Program-made: the position numbers and the translations under genes
In this document: positions 1 through 5,961 of the stretch, in pieces
Layout of the letters: the number at the start of each line of letters is the position of its first letter
How positions within the stretch are numbered: position 1 is the stretch's first letter
Source: Actinomycetales bacterium
Lineage (GTDB): Bacteria > Actinomycetota > Actinomycetes > Actinomycetales > Actinomycetaceae
Assembly: GCA_012513625.1 (NCBI GenBank)
Contig: JAAZBW010000329.1
Span: forward strand, 1 to 7,487
Direction: 5' to 3'
Length of the DNA stretch: 7,487 nucleotides
Notes under the pieces: generated by a model
Seen by the model: the letters and a program-made list of their open reading frames with translations, nothing else
What the model was told of the DNA's origin: nothing
The model's database searches: none

Positions 1-501
1 ATCGTGTTCCAGGACCCGATGGGATCCCTCGACCCGAGCATGCGCGTACTGGACATCGTGTCCGAGCCGCTGCGCGGGGTCACCCGGGAGGAGCGGCGGG
101 CACGCGTGGAGGCACTGCTCGAGTCCGTGGGACTGCCGCGCGGCGCCGCGGACCGCTATCCGTACCGCTTCTCGGGAGGGGAGCGGCAGCGGATCGCGAT
201 CGCCCGCGCGCTCGTCACGGAACCGAAACTCCTGCTGGCGGACGAGGCAGTCTCGGCCCTCGACGTCTCCGTGCGCGCGCAGGTGCTGAACCTGCTGGAC
301 GAGATCATCACGGAGAAGCAGCTCACGATGGTGCTGGTGACCCACGACCTGCACGTGGTGCGCCACGCCTGCGAGGTGGTGGCCGTGATGCGGGAGGGCC
401 AGATCGTGGAGTGTGGGCCCACGGAAGCGGTGTTCGAGGAACCCCGCCACCCCCACACGCGCGAGCTGCTGGACGCCATGCCCCGCGTGGCAATCGCGTG
501 A
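1..501 (+). CDS. Peptide/nickel-type ABC transporter ATP-binding protein, 3' part
   Basis: This is the C-terminal 166 residues of an ATP-binding subunit of the DppF/OppF type, which powers uptake of peptides, nickel or related solutes from the cytoplasmic face of a membrane importer. The reading frame is open from the first base, so the start and the Walker A motif lie outside the window; the GTG at 4 is not a start. Visible in order (numbered from the first window codon) are the Q-loop VFQDP with GSLDP after it (2-12), the signature FSGGERQRIAIARAL (57-71), Walker B LLLADE with the D-loop SALD (77-88), and the H-loop histidine in VTHD (115). A closing EEPRHPHTRELLDAMP segment is the short tail typical of oligopeptide/dipeptide ATPases. 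Walker B is followed by Ala83, where many relatives have Pro; catalytic Glu82 is kept. The family is secure, but the substrate cannot be told without the missing permease and binding-protein genes to the left. Confidence 0.93.
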   Translation: MVFQDPMGSLDPSMRVLDIVSEPLRGVTREERRARVEALLESVGLPRGAADRYPYRFSGGERQRIAIARALVTEPKLLLADEAVSALDVSVRAQVLNLLDEIITEKQLTMVLVTHDLHVVRHACEVVAVMREGQIVECGPTEAVFEEPRHPHTRELLDAMPRVAIA

Positions 502-533
502 CCCACGCCGCGGAAGAGCCAGATTTTCCGGGC

Positions 534-539
534 TATCGT
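534..539 (+). promoter_or_regulatory. Candidate -10 element for the fix operon
   Basis: TATCGT fits the actinobacterial TANNNT -10 pattern. It lies in the 76-bp gap between the ABC ATPase stop and fixA and would place transcription start near 546, giving a leader of about 32 nt that contains the fixA Shine-Dalgarno sequence. I see no convincing -35 hexamer at 16-18 bp upstream, so fixA could instead be read through from the ABC transporter operon. Confidence 0.3.
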
Positions 540-577
540 TGCACGCGGGCACGTTTTCGATCAGTGAAGGAACCTCG

Positions 578-1339
578 ATGACAGTAGTGGTGGCGTACAA
601 GTGGGCGGCCAACCCGCAGGATGCCTCGGTGGGAGCGGACGGCGCGGTGGACTGGTCCCGCGCACGGGCCGCACTCTCCGAGTACGACCCGATCGCCGCC
701 CAGGTGGCCCGCAACCTGGCGGACACGAACGGGACCGAGGTGGTCGGAGTCTCCGTGGGGACGTCTGCCCTCTCCGGATCGATGCCGAGCAAGTCCGCGA
801 TGTCCCGCGGGATGGACCGCGGCCTCGTCGTGGCGGACGATTCGGTGGCGGACTGGAACCTCACCCAGGTGGCCGCTGCACTCGCCAAGCTCGTGGAGCG
901 CGTGGGGGACGCGGACATCGTGTTCACCGGCGAGGGTTCGATCGACGAGAACGCCAAGATGGTCCCCGCCCTGCTCGCCGGGTTCCTCGGCTGGCCCGCG
1001 TTCTTTGACGTGGCCGCCGTGGAGAGGGAAGGCGCTGGCTGGCGGATCACCCAGAACATCCCGGGCGGGAGCCGCACCATCGAGGTGGACGGCCCCGTGG
1101 TGGCGGCCGTGGCCACCGACGCCGCGCAGCCCAAGATACCCGGCATGAAGGACATCCTCGCGGCCGGTAAGAAGCCCGTGGAGTCGGTCCCGGCAGCCGA
1201 ACTCGGCATCGCCGAGACCTCTGCGGAGGTGACGGGCCGGAGCAGGCCGCCCCACCGCGAGCGCGCGCAGCAGCGCTACGAGGGTGGCGGTGCCGCGACG
1301 GAGCTTGCGGCGGCGCTCAAGTCCGCAGGCCTGGTCTGA
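578..1339 (+). CDS. fixA: Electron transfer flavoprotein beta-subunit-like FixA
   Basis: This 253-residue protein is the beta subunit of the FixAB electron-transfer flavoprotein, a soluble heterodimer that carries electrons on flavin. The ATG at 578 is chosen because GAAGGA lies 6 nt upstream and the protein then begins MTVVVAYKWA, as in the family; an upstream in-frame extension to 413 would overlap the ABC gene. Recognisable parts are the SEYDPIA segment, the MSRGMDR loop, GEGSIDENA at 118-126 (the position of GDGSSDLYA in E. coli FixA), a GWP motif, and KIPGMKDILAAGKKPV, which matches the conserved C-terminal ETF-beta segment. A HRERAQQRYEGGGA stretch near the end resembles the QRERQ...EGDG tail of E. 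coli FixA. The length equals that of E. coli FixA (about 256). It is first in a four-gene operon with only 13 bp to fixB. Whether it binds a second, bifurcating FAD or only AMP cannot be decided from motifs. Confidence 0.93.
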   Translation: MTVVVAYKWAANPQDASVGADGAVDWSRARAALSEYDPIAAQVARNLADTNGTEVVGVSVGTSALSGSMPSKSAMSRGMDRGLVVADDSVADWNLTQVAAALAKLVERVGDADIVFTGEGSIDENAKMVPALLAGFLGWPAFFDVAAVEREGAGWRITQNIPGGSRTIEVDGPVVAAVATDAAQPKIPGMKDILAAGKKPVESVPAAELGIAETSAEVTGRSRPPHRERAQQRYEGGGAATELAAALKSAGLV

Positions 1340-1343
1340 GGGG
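1338..1343 (+). promoter_or_regulatory. Shine-Dalgarno sequence that decides the fixB start
   Basis: GAGGGG begins inside the fixA TGA. It abuts the first possible ATG (1344), leaving no spacing, but lies 9 nt before the second ATG (1353). The second ATG is therefore the likelier start, and it gives the N-terminus MTNCWIITTN expected for FixB. The overlap with the fixA stop suggests translational coupling. Confidence 0.55.
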
Positions 1344-1352
1344 ATGGGAAAC

Positions 1353-2225
1353 ATGACGAACTGCTGGATTATCACCACCAACGCCCAGATTGGCAGCATG
1401 GTGGAGGCCGCCCGGTCCGTGGGAGGAACGGTCACCGTCCTCGCCGTGGGCGAGGTTGAGGGCTTCGCCGGCGTGGACGCCGTGGTCCGGGTCCCGCTGG
1501 CCGAGGGCCTGCCTGCCGAGGCGGCCGGCCCGGCCGTTGCGGACGCGATCGCCGCGAGCGGTGCCGAGATCGTCCTCGCACCGAACCGTGGTGCCGAGCG
1601 CGTGCTCGCCGGCGCGGTCGCGGCACGACTGGTAGCCCCTGTCCTCACCGGGGTGACCGGCTACGCGGACGGCACCTTCGACGTCTCGCGTTATGGGATC
1701 ACGGTGGAGCACACCCGCACGGTGGGCCCCGTCGTCGTGATCATGGACGGCGGGACGGAGGTCCAGGGCGAGCCTGTGGCGGCCACCGAGGCGGACGCGA
1801 GGGGCGTCCACGACGCGCGGGTCACCGAGGAGAGTTCCACGCAAGCCCGCGCGGTCAACCTCGCGGCCGCCCAGCGGATCGTGGCCGTGGGCCGGGGCTT
1901 CCGCACGGAGGAGGACCTCCAGCTCGCGCGCGACCTGGCGGACGCGATTGGGGCGGAACTGGGCTGCACGCGGCCGCTCGCGGAAGGCTCGGACTGGATG
2001 CCGAAGAACACCTACATCGGCGTCTCCGGCGCCGTGGTGGCCCCCGAGCTGTATATCGCGGTGGGAGTCTCCGGCCAGCTCCACCACACCGCCGGCGTGA
2101 ACGGCGCCGGGACCGTGGTGGTCATCAACGATGACCCGTCGGCGCCCTACTTCGCGGAGTCCGACCACGGCATCGTGGGTGACCTCTACGAGGTGCTGCC
2201 GGCACTCACGGCCGCACTGAGGTAG
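1353..2225 (+). CDS. fixB: Electron transfer flavoprotein alpha-subunit-like FixB
   Basis: This 290-residue protein is the alpha subunit of the FixAB flavoprotein and carries the main FAD site. The N-terminal half (about 1-160) is the variable alpha/beta domain starting MTNCWIITTN. The C-terminal half (about 170-290) is the FAD-binding domain: GRG at 180-182, ELGCTRPLAE, YIGVSG, then LYIAVGVSGQLHHTAG at 233-248, VINDDPSAPYF, and DHGIVGDLYEVLPALTAAL at the end. The C-terminus closely follows E. coli FixB as I remember it. The ETF-alpha signature is altered: where most members have Ile/Val-Gln-His, this protein has Leu243-His244-His245, and the usual Ala before Ile-Asn is Val. The second His, the flavin-contacting one in the family, is kept. 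It is shorter than E. coli FixB (313) because of a leaner N-terminal domain. The start could be nine bases upstream, adding MGN. It lies between fixA and fixC in the operon, and the 74-bp gap to fixC is the largest inside the unit. Confidence 0.93.
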   Translation: MTNCWIITTNAQIGSMVEAARSVGGTVTVLAVGEVEGFAGVDAVVRVPLAEGLPAEAAGPAVADAIAASGAEIVLAPNRGAERVLAGAVAARLVAPVLTGVTGYADGTFDVSRYGITVEHTRTVGPVVVIMDGGTEVQGEPVAATEADARGVHDARVTEESSTQARAVNLAAAQRIVAVGRGFRTEEDLQLARDLADAIGAELGCTRPLAEGSDWMPKNTYIGVSGAVVAPELYIAVGVSGQLHHTAGVNGAGTVVVINDDPSAPYFAESDHGIVGDLYEVLPALTAALR

Positions 2226-2299
2226 CAGGCTGGGCGTCACCGGGGAGTGGACGCACAACGGGGATCAGGCGCCGCAGGGAAGCGGGGAAGGAGGACGGG

Positions 2300-3595
2300 A
2301 TGGCCGAGGTGGACTTCGACGTCATCGTGATCGGTGGCGGCGTGGCCGGGACGGTGGGCGCCTACCAGCTCGCGCAGGCCGGCCGCGAGGTGCTGCTCAT
2401 CGAGCGCGGCATCGAGGCGGGCTCCAAGAACCTTTCCGGCGGGGTGTTCTACTGCCGGGTGATGGAGCAGGTGTTCCCGGACTTCGTGGAGGCCGCCCCG
2501 GTGGAGCGGCGGATCACCCGCAACGTCCTCTCGTTCCTCAACGAGTCCAGCCACGTCAACATCGACGTGTGGGACACCCGGCTCGCGGAGCCCGTCAACG
2601 CCGTCTCGGTGCTGCGTGCGAAGCTCGATCCCTGGCTGGCGGAGAAGTGCGAGGAGGCCGGCGTCACCGTGATGCCGGGCGTGAAGGTGGACGGCCTTCT
2701 GACCGAGGGCTCCCAGATCGTGGGCGTCCGCTCCGGCGAGGATGAACTGCGGGCCCACGTGGTGGTCGCGGCAGACGGGGTGAACTCGTTCATCGCGCAG
2801 GACGCCGGGATCCGTGCCAAGGAGCCGATGAAGAACCTCGCGCTCGGCGTGAAGTCCGTGATCCGGCTGCGCCGCGAGGTGCTCGAGGACCGCTTCCGGC
2901 TCACCGGGGACGACGGCGTCGCGTATGCCGTGGTGGGAGACGCCACCCGGTCCGTGGCCGGGGGTGGCTTCCTCTACACCAACACCGACTCCGTCTCGAT
3001 CGGCGTGGTGCTCCGCCTCGACGACCTGGCAGCGAAGGGCCTCGACTCCTCCGCCGTCCACGACCACTTCCTTGCCCATCCCGCGATCGCTCCCCTCCTG
3101 AAGGACGGCGAACTGCTCGAGTACGGCTGCCACCTCACGATCGAGGACGGCCCGGCGATGGTCTCGCACGACCTCACCCTCCCCGGGCTCGTGATCATCG
3201 GGGACGCCGCCGGATTCACGCTGAACACCGGCATGACCATCCGGGGCATGGACCTGGCCGCCGGCTCCGCGATTGCGGCCGCCACCGCGATCAACCGGGC
3301 CCTCGAGGCGGGTGACTTCTCTCAGGCCGCGATGGACGTCTACCGCACCGAACTCGATGCCGGATTCGTGGGGGCGGACATGAAGACCTACGCCAAGGCT
3401 CCCGCGTTCCTCGAGAACGAGGAGATGTACAAGGACGTGGGCCGGCTGCTCGCGGACGTGTTCCACGGCCTGTACAACCTGGACACCACGCCCCGCCGCC
3501 ACCTCCTCGCCGTCGCGCGCGACGCGCTGAAGAGGTCGAAGCTGACCATGACCCGCCTCGCCCGGATTGGCTGGCAGGCCGTCCGGGCCCTGTGA
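2300..3595 (+). CDS. fixC: FAD-dependent ETF-quinone oxidoreductase-like FixC
   Basis: This 431-residue flavoprotein takes electrons from FixAB and, with FixX, should hand them to quinone at the membrane, by analogy with ETF:quinone oxidoreductase. It starts at an ATG 5 nt after a strong AAGGAGG. The N-terminal Rossmann dinucleotide fold reads IGGGVAG at 11-17 with the ribose-binding acidic residue in LIERG (Glu35), followed by KNLSGG. Further marks are VVAADGVNSF, the GGGFLYTNTDSVSIG segment, the second FAD motif GDAAG at 301-305 and the TIRGMDLA helix. Lysine- and arginine-rich stretches near the C-terminus could touch the membrane. Length and motif order match E. coli FixC (428). It lacks the C-terminal 4Fe-4S domain of mitochondrial ETF-QO; that part is supplied by the separate fixX gene 11 bp downstream. 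I see no transmembrane helix. Confidence 0.94.
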   Translation: MAEVDFDVIVIGGGVAGTVGAYQLAQAGREVLLIERGIEAGSKNLSGGVFYCRVMEQVFPDFVEAAPVERRITRNVLSFLNESSHVNIDVWDTRLAEPVNAVSVLRAKLDPWLAEKCEEAGVTVMPGVKVDGLLTEGSQIVGVRSGEDELRAHVVVAADGVNSFIAQDAGIRAKEPMKNLALGVKSVIRLRREVLEDRFRLTGDDGVAYAVVGDATRSVAGGGFLYTNTDSVSIGVVLRLDDLAAKGLDSSAVHDHFLAHPAIAPLLKDGELLEYGCHLTIEDGPAMVSHDLTLPGLVIIGDAAGFTLNTGMTIRGMDLAAGSAIAAATAINRALEAGDFSQAAMDVYRTELDAGFVGADMKTYAKAPAFLENEEMYKDVGRLLADVFHGLYNLDTTPRRHLLAVARDALKRSKLTMTRLARIGWQAVRAL

Positions 3596-3606
3596 GAGGA
3601 GACCGT

Positions 3607-3900
3607 ATGGCCGACTACCTGGGGAGCGTGCCCGAGCGCCTCGCCCGCAACGTGTACGAGACCGATGAGGAGCAGTCCCACATCGAGGTCAATCAGGAGA
3701 TCGCCAGGGCCACCGGCACCGGCAAACTTATCGTCCAGGTGTGCCCCGCGCACGTGTACGCGGAGGAGCCGGACGGCACCATCTCGGTGGAGTACGCCGC
3801 CTGCCTCGAGTGTGGTGCCTGCCGCGCCGTCGCCGCCCCCGGCGCCCTGACGTGGCACAACCCGCGCGGCGGCATGGGCATCGCCTTCCGCGAAGGCTGA
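3607..3900 (+). CDS. fixX: Ferredoxin-like protein FixX
   Basis: This 97-residue ferredoxin-like protein is the iron-sulfur partner of FixC. It has exactly four cysteines: Cys46 in CPAHVY, and Cys66, Cys69 and Cys72 in CLECGACR. That is the pattern of one 4Fe-4S cluster, arranged as in E. coli FixX (CPAGLY and CLECGTCR, 95 residues). The tail TWHNPRGGMGIAFREG also fits the family. The ATG at 3607 is preferred over the in-frame GTG at 3592 because AGGAG lies 5 nt before it and the GTG would overlap the fixC stop without its own ribosome site. Spacing to fixC is 11 bp, so the two are surely co-expressed. FixC plus FixX together equal the two halves of ETF:quinone oxidoreductase. It is the last gene of the operon; a stem-loop starts in its stop codon. 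Confidence 0.94.
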   Translation: MADYLGSVPERLARNVYETDEEQSHIEVNQEIARATGTGKLIVQVCPAHVYAEEPDGTISVEYAACLECGACRAVAAPGALTWHNPRGGMGIAFREG

Positions 3901-3948
3901 GACTCCCGACCACCCGACGCTGTCTCACCCTTCCGCGGAGGTCTCAGC
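3896..3948 (+). terminator. Bulged stem-loop after fixX, candidate terminator
   Basis: Bases 3896-3906 (GCTGAGACTCC) pair with 3937-3948 (GGAGGTCTCAGC) over 11 base pairs with one bulged G at 3940. Two more pairs, 3907-3908 with 3934-3935, are possible past a bulged C. The loop is about 25-30 nt. The left arm contains the fixX stop codon. There is no T-run after the stem, as is common in high-GC actinobacteria, so termination is inferred from structure and position only. A second GTCTCA at 3922-3927 inside the loop offers an alternative, shorter hairpin with the same left arm. Confidence 0.45.
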
Positions 3949-3964
3949 TGGGTTGGGGGGTGCG

Positions 3965-3970
3965 TAGGCT
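3965..3970 (+). promoter_or_regulatory. Candidate -10 of a leaderless promoter for the dehydrogenase gene
   Basis: TAGGCT fits TANNNT and ends exactly 6 nt before the ATG at 3977, so transcription would begin at or next to the start codon. No Shine-Dalgarno sequence precedes this ATG, which supports a leaderless mRNA. The -35 position (18-bp spacer) falls on GTCTCA at 3941-3946, the right arm of the fixX stem-loop; it is not a good match to TTGACA. Confidence 0.55.
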
Positions 3971-3976
3971 CAGCCC

Positions 3977-4756
3977 ATGGGAACCGCACTCGTCACCGGC
4001 GCGTCCGCCGGCCTCGGCCTCGAGTACGCGTGGCAGCTCGCCGCCGCGAACCACAACCTGGTTCTGGTGGCCCGCCGCGAGGAGAAGCTCGAGGCGATCG
4101 CCGCAGAGATCCGGAACGTGGCCGGCGTGCACGTGGAGGTGCTCGCCCGGGACCTCGCGAACCGTGACCACCTCGACGACGTCGCCGCCCGCCTCACGCT
4201 CGATTCTCCCCGTCCCGTGGGGCTACTCGTCAACAACGCTGGCTTCAGCCTCGGGAAGAGCTTCCTGAGTTCCGAGATTGCGGAGGAGGAGCGCGCCCTC
4301 GAGGTGATGGTGGGCGCCGTCATGGTCCTCTCCCACGCCGCCGCCCACGCGATGCAGCGGCGCGGCCGGGGGGCGATCCTCAACGTCTCCTCGATCGCGC
4401 AGGGCACCGCCATGGGCAGCTACGCAGCCTCCAAGGCGTGGGTGCGGTCCTTCACCGAGGGCCTCGCCACCGAGCTCGCCGGCACGGGCGTGACCGCCAC
4501 CGTCACACTTCCCGGCTACGTGCACACGGACTTCCACGCCACCGCCGGCCTCAGCAAGGACCGGCTCCCGGAGCCGCTCTGGCTCACTGCGGACCAGGTG
4601 GTGGAGGAGTCCCTCGCGGCGGTTCGTCGCGGCGAGGTGATCTCCGTTCCGTCACGGCGCTACAAGGCGGTGGCCGCGGTCCTTGGGCTCACGCCACGCC
4701 GTCTCGTTCGCGCCCTCACGGGGTCCAAGGCCCACCGGCGGGTGCTCGGGGATTAG
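3977..4756 (+). CDS. Short-chain dehydrogenase/reductase (SDR)
   Basis: This 259-residue protein is a classical SDR: an NAD(P)-dependent oxidoreductase of unknown substrate, presumably cytoplasmic. The coenzyme motif TGASAGLG is at 7-14, followed by VARREEKL at the end of the second strand, where the arginines favour NADP(H). NNAG is at 86-89, the catalytic serine is in NVSS (138/139), and YAASK carries Tyr149 and Lys153. The distance from Ser139 to Tyr149 is 10, three shorter than the common 13, a loop shortening I recall from an actinobacterial SDR subgroup. The sequence after the active site (TLPGYVHTDFH) is normal for the fold. A basic C-terminal extension (RRLVRALTGSKAHRRVL) may be membrane-facing or structural. 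The start has no ribosome site and is taken as leaderless. The stop overlaps the stop of the convergent lipoprotein gene. Family is certain; substrate is not. Confidence 0.9.
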   Translation: MGTALVTGASAGLGLEYAWQLAAANHNLVLVARREEKLEAIAAEIRNVAGVHVEVLARDLANRDHLDDVAARLTLDSPRPVGLLVNNAGFSLGKSFLSSEIAEEERALEVMVGAVMVLSHAAAHAMQRRGRGAILNVSSIAQGTAMGSYAASKAWVRSFTEGLATELAGTGVTATVTLPGYVHTDFHATAGLSKDRLPEPLWLTADQVVEESLAAVRRGEVISVPSRRYKAVAAVLGLTPRRLVRALTGSKAHRRVLGD

Positions 4757-5328
4757 CGCATCCGGGCGATGCCCATCGCCGCGTCGCACAGGTCCTGGCT
4801 GCTGATGCTCGAGGGCCCTGCGACTGTCACGGAAAACGCTGCCGCGGCCTCGCCCGTGCCCTCGCTGGCCATGATGGAGCACACGGAGGTGGCCCCATCG
4901 CTCTGGGTGAACTGGTAGGCACTCGCCCCGAACTCGGGAAGGTCGGTGACAGTGCCGCCTCCGGCCTGGGCCTGATCCTTCGGTGTGGCCATCCCCTCTG
5001 CGGTGGCCCCCGTTCCGGCGATCACGAACGCTGCGGGCGACTCCAGGGAGCCCCCGGTTCCGTTCGTGATGTCGCTGCCGAAGAAGCACAGGAGGAGCGT
5101 GGGGGAGGGCTCCGCGATGAGGCCCTCCTCCGGGCTGTCTGCGATATCGAGGCCGGCGGCCGCAGCGATCCCGGTGGGGCAACTCTGCGGCTCGAGCCAG
5201 GAGGCCACCACCTCGGGCGTGGTCCGGTTCGGTCCCGCCGGGGCAGCGTCACCGGCCGTCTCTCCACTGCCGCACGCGGCAAGGCTCAAACTGGCAATGG
5301 CCGCGGCAGCAAGGACGGCACGCTTCAT
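4753..5328 (-). CDS. Secreted lipoprotein of unknown function
   Basis: This 191-residue protein has a textbook lipoprotein signal: MKR, a hydrophobic Ala/Leu stretch and the lipobox LAAC with Cys19, followed by a Gly/Ser/Ala/Pro-rich linker. It should be lipidated and held on the outer face of the membrane. The ATG at 5328 is chosen because GAGGAG lies 7 nt upstream and the signal peptide starts there; the frame stays open far upstream, antisense to pyrE and into the start of lemA, but that part looks like a GC-rich shadow. The mature part has four cysteines, 50, 81, 150 and 181, so two disulfides are possible; both outer pairs are 31 residues apart. The SC...LLC...SVC...DLCDAA layout loosely recalls actinobacterial DUF3558-type lipoproteins, but I cannot assign a family. 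It converges on the dehydrogenase gene with a 4-bp overlap and diverges from pyrE. Confidence 0.85.
   Translation of the reverse strand: MKRAVLAAAAIASLSLAACGSGETAGDAAPAGPNRTTPEVVASWLEPQSCPTGIAAAAGLDIADSPEEGLIAEPSPTLLLCFFGSDITNGTGGSLESPAAFVIAGTGATAEGMATPKDQAQAGGGTVTDLPEFGASAYQFTQSDGATSVCSIMASEGTGEAAAAFSVTVAGPSSISSQDLCDAAMGIARMR
4765..4780. terminator. Small hairpin at the convergent gene junction
   Basis: GGCGAT and ATCGCC form a 6-bp stem with a GCCC loop, starting 8 bp after the dehydrogenase stop and lying inside the last codons of the lipoprotein gene. Being symmetrical, it could slow transcription from either side. There is no T-run on either strand, and a short GC stem is expected by chance in such DNA, so the call is weak. 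Confidence 0.2.
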
Positions 5329-5359
5329 GGGTCTACTCCTCGGTTCGTGGATCCCCACC

Positions 5360-5365
5360 ATGCTA
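5360..5365 (-). promoter_or_regulatory. Candidate -10 for the lipoprotein gene
   Basis: On the minus strand this reads TAGCAT, a TANNNT match. It would start transcription near 5353 and leave a leader of about 25 nt holding the GAGGAG ribosome site (5336-5341). No good -35 is seen 17 bp upstream. It overlaps the proposed pyrE -35 by two bases. Confidence 0.35.
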
Positions 5366-5391
5366 GACCCGCCTGCGGGGCGCCCTAGGCT
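5364..5391 (+). promoter_or_regulatory. Candidate leaderless pyrE promoter
   Basis: TAGACC (5364-5369) is a partial match to TTGACA, and TAGGCT (5386-5391) fits TANNNT; the spacer is 16 bp. The -10 ends 6 nt before the pyrE ATG, so the mRNA would start at the start codon. There is no Shine-Dalgarno sequence before the ATG. The -10 hexamer and its distance to ATG are identical to those before the dehydrogenase gene at 3965-3970. Confidence 0.55.
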
Positions 5392-5397
5392 GCTCCC

Positions 5398-5961
5398 ATG
5401 AGTAACGACACGCACCGGGATCGGCTTGCCCAGCTGGTGGCGGAGCTCGCCGTGGTCCGGGGCCGGGTGACCCTCGCCTCCGGGGTCGAGTCCGACCACT
5501 ATGTGGACATGCGGCGGGCCACCCTGCACCACGAGGCCGGGCCCCTGATCGGCCACGTAATGCTCGACCTCTTGGACGAGCACGGGTACGGGCCGGGCGA
5601 GGTGGACGCCGTCGGCGGACTCACGCTCGGTGCCGACCCGGTGGCGCTCGGCATCATGCACGCCGCCGCCTCCCGTGGTCTCGAGGTGGATTCGTTCGTG
5701 GTGCGTAAGGAGACCAAGTCGCACGGCATGCAGCGCCGCATCGAGGGCCCGGACGTGGAGGGGCGGCGGGTGGTTGCCGTGGAGGACACCTCCACCACCG
5801 GCGGCTCGGTCCTGCAGGCGGTGGCCGCGTTGCGCGAGGCGGGTGCAGAGGTGGTGGCCTGCGCCGTCGTCGTCGATCGGGATACGGGGGCCCGGCAGGC
5901 AGTGGAGGCCGAGGGACTGCCGTACCTGCACGCACTCTCCGTCGCGGACCTCGGGCTGTAG
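5398..5961 (+). CDS. pyrE: Orotate phosphoribosyltransferase
   Basis: This 187-residue enzyme joins orotate to PRPP to form orotidine 5'-phosphate in de novo pyrimidine synthesis in the cytoplasm. Marks of the family are the N-terminal RGRVTLASGVESDHYVDMR segment (orotate side; the LxSGxxSxxYxD pattern is clear), GGLTLGADPVA, VVRKETKSHGMQRRIEGP (the flexible catalytic loop with its Lys, His and Arg residues) and the PRPP-binding motif VVAVEDTSTTGGS. The length is normal for actinobacterial PyrE. The ATG at 5398 fits the protein's usual N-terminus and has a leaderless-type promoter directly upstream. It is divergent from the lipoprotein gene. In related actinobacteria I recall pyrE lying near SDR and TrmH-family genes, and this window keeps that set with two extra genes between; this neighbourhood memory was not checked. 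Confidence 0.95.
   Translation: MSNDTHRDRLAQLVAELAVVRGRVTLASGVESDHYVDMRRATLHHEAGPLIGHVMLDLLDEHGYGPGEVDAVGGLTLGADPVALGIMHAAASRGLEVDSFVVRKETKSHGMQRRIEGPDVEGRRVVAVEDTSTTGGSVLQAVAALREAGAEVVACAVVVDRDTGARQAVEAEGLPYLHALSVADLGL

Noticed and set aside
511..530. CGGAA...TTCCG inverted repeat after the ABC ATPase gene as a terminator
   Set aside because: The stem is only 5 bp with a 10-nt loop and cannot be extended; too weak to call.
413..577. Upstream extension of fixA to 413
   Set aside because: It would overlap the conserved C-terminus of the ABC ATPase and adds unrelated Arg/Pro-rich sequence. The ATG at 578 has a good ribosome site and the family N-terminus.
533..1648. Long minus-strand open frame opposite fixA and fixB
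   Set aside because: It is rich in Arg, His, Gly and Pro with no family motif, and it lies fully antisense to two genes with clear ETF motifs. Such frames are expected in high-GC DNA.
2237..3502. 421-codon minus-strand open frame opposite fixC
   Set aside because: Its composition is that of a codon-position shadow (His/Arg/Asp/Val-rich) and it has no recognisable domain, whereas fixC on the plus strand has full FAD motifs and a ribosome site.
4438..5388. 316-codon plus-strand open frame across the dehydrogenase end and lipoprotein gene
   Set aside because: It is composed of Gly/Arg/His-rich shadow sequence, has no ribosome site and overlaps two well-supported genes.
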